From positions 1-64,000 of the forward strand of contig NZ_AJLR01000036.1 in the NCBI RefSeq assembly GCF_000307855.1: 64,000 bases of DNA, given 5' to 3'. Position 1 is the stretch's first letter. Each line of letters starts with the position of its first letter. The stretch comes from Schinkia azotoformans LMG 9581 (GTDB lineage: Bacteria; Bacillota; Bacilli; Bacillales; Bacillaceae_J). The notes beneath the pieces were generated by a model, which was not told the DNA's origin, searched no databases, and worked only from the letters and a program-made list of their open reading frames with translations. The position numbers and the translations under genes are program-made. Of this stretch, positions 61,839-64,000 are shown one piece after another.

Positions 61839-63875
61839 TTGAAGAAAAAGATGATAACAGCATTCTTATCTAGTACTCTAGCAATGAATGTATTTTTGCC
61901 AAATGTTTATGCAAAGGAAGCACCAAAAGGGGCATCTGTCACAGAGATGGCTGGTCTAACAATCCTTGTAAATGAGATCCCTGTGGTGTTTGATGTTCCA
62001 CCTGTAATGAAAAATGATCGGACCTTGGTTCCGTTGCGTGCCATCTTTGAGGCAATGGATGCGAATGTGAATTGGGATGAAAAAAATAGAGCGATTAGTG
62101 CGATTAAAAATGAAAAAAATATTAATCTAGTGATCGATTCTGATGTTGCGCAAATTGAAGGAGAAGATCATAAATTAGATGTCCCTGCGACTATTTATAA
62201 AGACAGGACGCTTGTTCCTTTGCGTTTCGTAGGAGAGGCTTTTGGCGGCGAAGTCGTTTGGGATGAGAATACAAAGAAAATCAAAATTACATTGCCTGAT
62301 ACCACCTTCCAAACGATTGATGCACCGGTCTATGTAAATGATAACAAGCTTGATTTTGGTTCTTTTACGAGAATTGTTAGGAATGGGGTTACATTTATTC
62401 CACTTCAATCAGTATTGGACAACGCGTCTGGTGAATTAACATGGAAGCAGCAGGATGACGGGATTGATGTCCAATGGAATGAAACGAAAATTAAATTTGT
62501 AAAAGATAAAAATTATGTCATTGTAGATGGCGAACAAATACAAATTGCAAACCCGTTATTTGATTATAAGGGTACACTTGTAATGCCGATTAATATAATT
62601 CCAAAAGTTTTTGGCGGCTATTCCCACTATGATGCTGATACAAAAGAAATCTTTATTTATATCAATCAAGCAAAATTCAAACATGAGTTTCTGAAAAAAG
62701 AAGAAGTAATCTTTAAGAAGCCAACGAATGTTGAAAAAGCTAGTTTTGCAGGAAACAGAAGAATCATGATCAGTGATAACCCAGAAAATTTAAATGACCG
62801 GACATTACCGGAAGACAATGTTACGTTATGGCATGATGACGTTCAATCTGGAGATGCTGCAGTCAACCATCGTGTGTTTGGCTGGCATATTAGTGAACTG
62901 GATAAGACTGCTACGGTAGGAATTACGATTGAAAATCTGTCATCCACCAATGAAATTGAAGTCGTTGATTTTAAAGGTACAAATCGCAAAACTGCCAATG
63001 GCTGGGTGAATTGGGATGTTGGGCTACCGCTTGTTGATAATGTATTAAGCGGGAAGGTGATGAGTGTCCAAATGGAAAGTCCTGTTGTAAAAGCGGGGCA
63101 AACTGCATTAATGAAGTCATTTGATATTCCAAAAGGAAATACACTAGGATTCCAATATGATTTTACAGTGAAGAAAAAATCTGGAACTGGTGAATTGAAA
63201 TATAAAATCCGGACAGTTTTAAGTAAAAACGGATCCGATTTAGCGTCGATTAAGTCCAAACCGGTTGAGCTTGACCAAACGGCTAAACACCCACGAGGAG
63301 TATGGAGTAGCTCTCAGCTAACTACTGAGCTACCACCATATGAGGTTGGAACTGAAGAAACAGCGTATCAAATTTCAAATGGGGCAACTGACAATCTGAT
63401 GTCGCAAGAAAATGGTCTCGGTGACAAAGAGCAAATGATAAAAAATCCTGGTCATTTCGGTGCGTCTTATCTTGTGAAGATCCCAATCATTAATAAAACG
63501 GGAGAATCAAAGACTGTTAGAGTTAGCGTAGGTGCCCGTGGTGGAATTTACAATGGAGCTGTAAAAGTGGATGGAAAAGTCTATTTAATCCCAACTCTCA
63601 AGCCTATGACGGAATTAGCTACTATCATTGATTATGTTTCTGAAAAAGAAAAAGGATTGGTCGAACTTGAAATCATGCATGCTGGCGGCTCAGCATTGCC
63701 ACTTGCGATTGATTTAGTTACGGTAGAAGAGAAACTGGAACAAATAGAGGAAACGCAAGAATTAAAGAATGTTCAAGATGCTGAGAATAATGTTCAGGAT
63801 CCTGGCAAACTAGCAGAATCGCAGGATGTGAAGAATTCACAGGCACCACAGGAAGTACAAGAAAATGTACAGTAG
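61839..63875 (+). CDS. Large secreted stalk-domain protein
   Basis: The 678-residue protein starts at a TTG after AAGGAGG and has a signal peptide (about residues 1-27). Two copper-amine-oxidase-N-type stalk domains follow at the N-terminal end, each with a RTLVPLRAIFEA- or RTLVPLRFVGEAF-type strand. A third, looser copy is suggested by GVTFIPLQSV and GTLVMPINIIPKVFGG. The middle is a beta-rich region containing several Asp/Asn-rich turns. The C-terminal 50 residues are a low-complexity Gln/Asn/Glu/Val tail (VQDAENNVQDPG and similar). There is no LPXTG motif. It is probably a wall-associated protein of unknown role. Confidence 0.75.
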   Translation: MKKKMITAFLSSTLAMNVFLPNVYAKEAPKGASVTEMAGLTILVNEIPVVFDVPPVMKNDRTLVPLRAIFEAMDANVNWDEKNRAISAIKNEKNINLVIDSDVAQIEGEDHKLDVPATIYKDRTLVPLRFVGEAFGGEVVWDENTKKIKITLPDTTFQTIDAPVYVNDNKLDFGSFTRIVRNGVTFIPLQSVLDNASGELTWKQQDDGIDVQWNETKIKFVKDKNYVIVDGEQIQIANPLFDYKGTLVMPINIIPKVFGGYSHYDADTKEIFIYINQAKFKHEFLKKEEVIFKKPTNVEKASFAGNRRIMISDNPENLNDRTLPEDNVTLWHDDVQSGDAAVNHRVFGWHISELDKTATVGITIENLSSTNEIEVVDFKGTNRKTANGWVNWDVGLPLVDNVLSGKVMSVQMESPVVKAGQTALMKSFDIPKGNTLGFQYDFTVKKKSGTGELKYKIRTVLSKNGSDLASIKSKPVELDQTAKHPRGVWSSSQLTTELPPYEVGTEETAYQISNGATDNLMSQENGLGDKEQMIKNPGHFGASYLVKIPIINKTGESKTVRVSVGARGGIYNGAVKVDGKVYLIPTLKPMTELATIIDYVSEKEKGLVELEIMHAGGSALPLAIDLVTVEEKLEQIEETQELKNVQDAENNVQDPGKLAESQDVKNSQAPQEVQENVQ

Positions 63876-63914
63876 TTTTGCCGTAGCTAATATATCATAT
63901 ATTGAAGTTTAACG

Positions 63915-63940
63915 AAGCCCGTTGTCACGGGCTTTATTTT
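63915..63940 (+). terminator. Terminator of the stalk-domain gene
   Basis: AAGCCCGT and ACGGGCTT pair across TGTC and are followed by TATTTTATT. Confidence 0.85.
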
Positions 63941-64000
63941 ATTGGGATTTATGTCCAATTTGTGTATTATATGTTGCTATTTGTAGATTTAAGTCTTTTT

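Overview
The window is a low-GC, endospore-forming Bacillaceae chromosome (Bacillus sensu lato; the genus is not resolvable by eye) centred on the replication origin. The gene order is close to the one known around the Bacillus subtilis origin: rlmH-yyzF-htrC-walJIHKR-purA-dnaB(dnaC)-rplI-gdpP-yybS-rpsR-ssb-rpsF-ychF-yyzM-yyaC-spo0J-soj-noc-rsmG-mnmG-mnmE-jag-yidC(spoIIIJ)-rnpA-rpmH-oriC-dnaA-dnaN-yaaA-recF-remB-gyrB-gyrA-yaaC-guaB-dacA-pdxS-pdxT-serS-tRNA-Ser. Left of about 40.0 kb nearly every gene is on the minus strand and right of it nearly every gene is on the plus strand, so transcription runs with the two diverging forks. yyaC, yidC/spoIIIJ, noc and a possible exosporium protein point to a spore former.

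Layout. 0-7.2 kb is an accessory block: a secreted PhoX-like phosphatase with a probable PHO box, a small exosporium-like protein, a LysR regulator divergent from a CofE-like ligase, and a Schlafen/AlbA_2-HATPase regulator with an odd GGGACA repeat array in its 3' untranslated region. 7.4-15.2 kb holds rlmH, yyzF, htrC and the WalRK cell-wall two-component operon. 15.3-25 kb holds an M23 endopeptidase, purA (PurR box and sigma-A promoter visible), the replicative helicase, rplI-gdpP-yybS and rpsF-ssb-rpsR. 25-33 kb holds ychF, a YkvI-like permease, yyaC, DUF554, a cysteine desulfurase-like enzyme and the chromosome segregation and nucleoid-occlusion genes. 33-39.9 kb holds the tRNA/rRNA modification genes, membrane insertase, RNase P protein and L34. 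39.9-42 kb is the bipartite oriC, with DnaA boxes on both sides of dnaA and a recognisable unwinding element before dnaN. 42-56.7 kb holds replication, gyrase, nucleotide, cell-wall and PLP genes. 56.7-64 kb holds a serine T-box, serS, an inserted DUF6448 plus two-component module, tRNA-Ser(UGA) and a large secreted stalk-domain protein.

The most distinctive feature not explained by genes is a dispersed intergenic repeat family with about eleven whole or broken copies. Its ends read TAGAAAAGCG(G/T/C)AAG and GCTGGAGCT(A/G)GACA, and its hairpin arms differ between copies while staying complementary. Several copies begin exactly at a gene's stop codon and supply its TAG. A second repeat family has two copies (24.6 kb inverted, 50.6 kb direct). 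Three perfect parS sites and two near-matches, several DnaA-box clusters outside the core origin, and the absence of the rRNA operon that B. subtilis has between gyrA and yaaC are also notable. No CRISPR array, prophage or intact insertion sequence was seen. All calls come from reading the sequence and from family knowledge; no database search was run.
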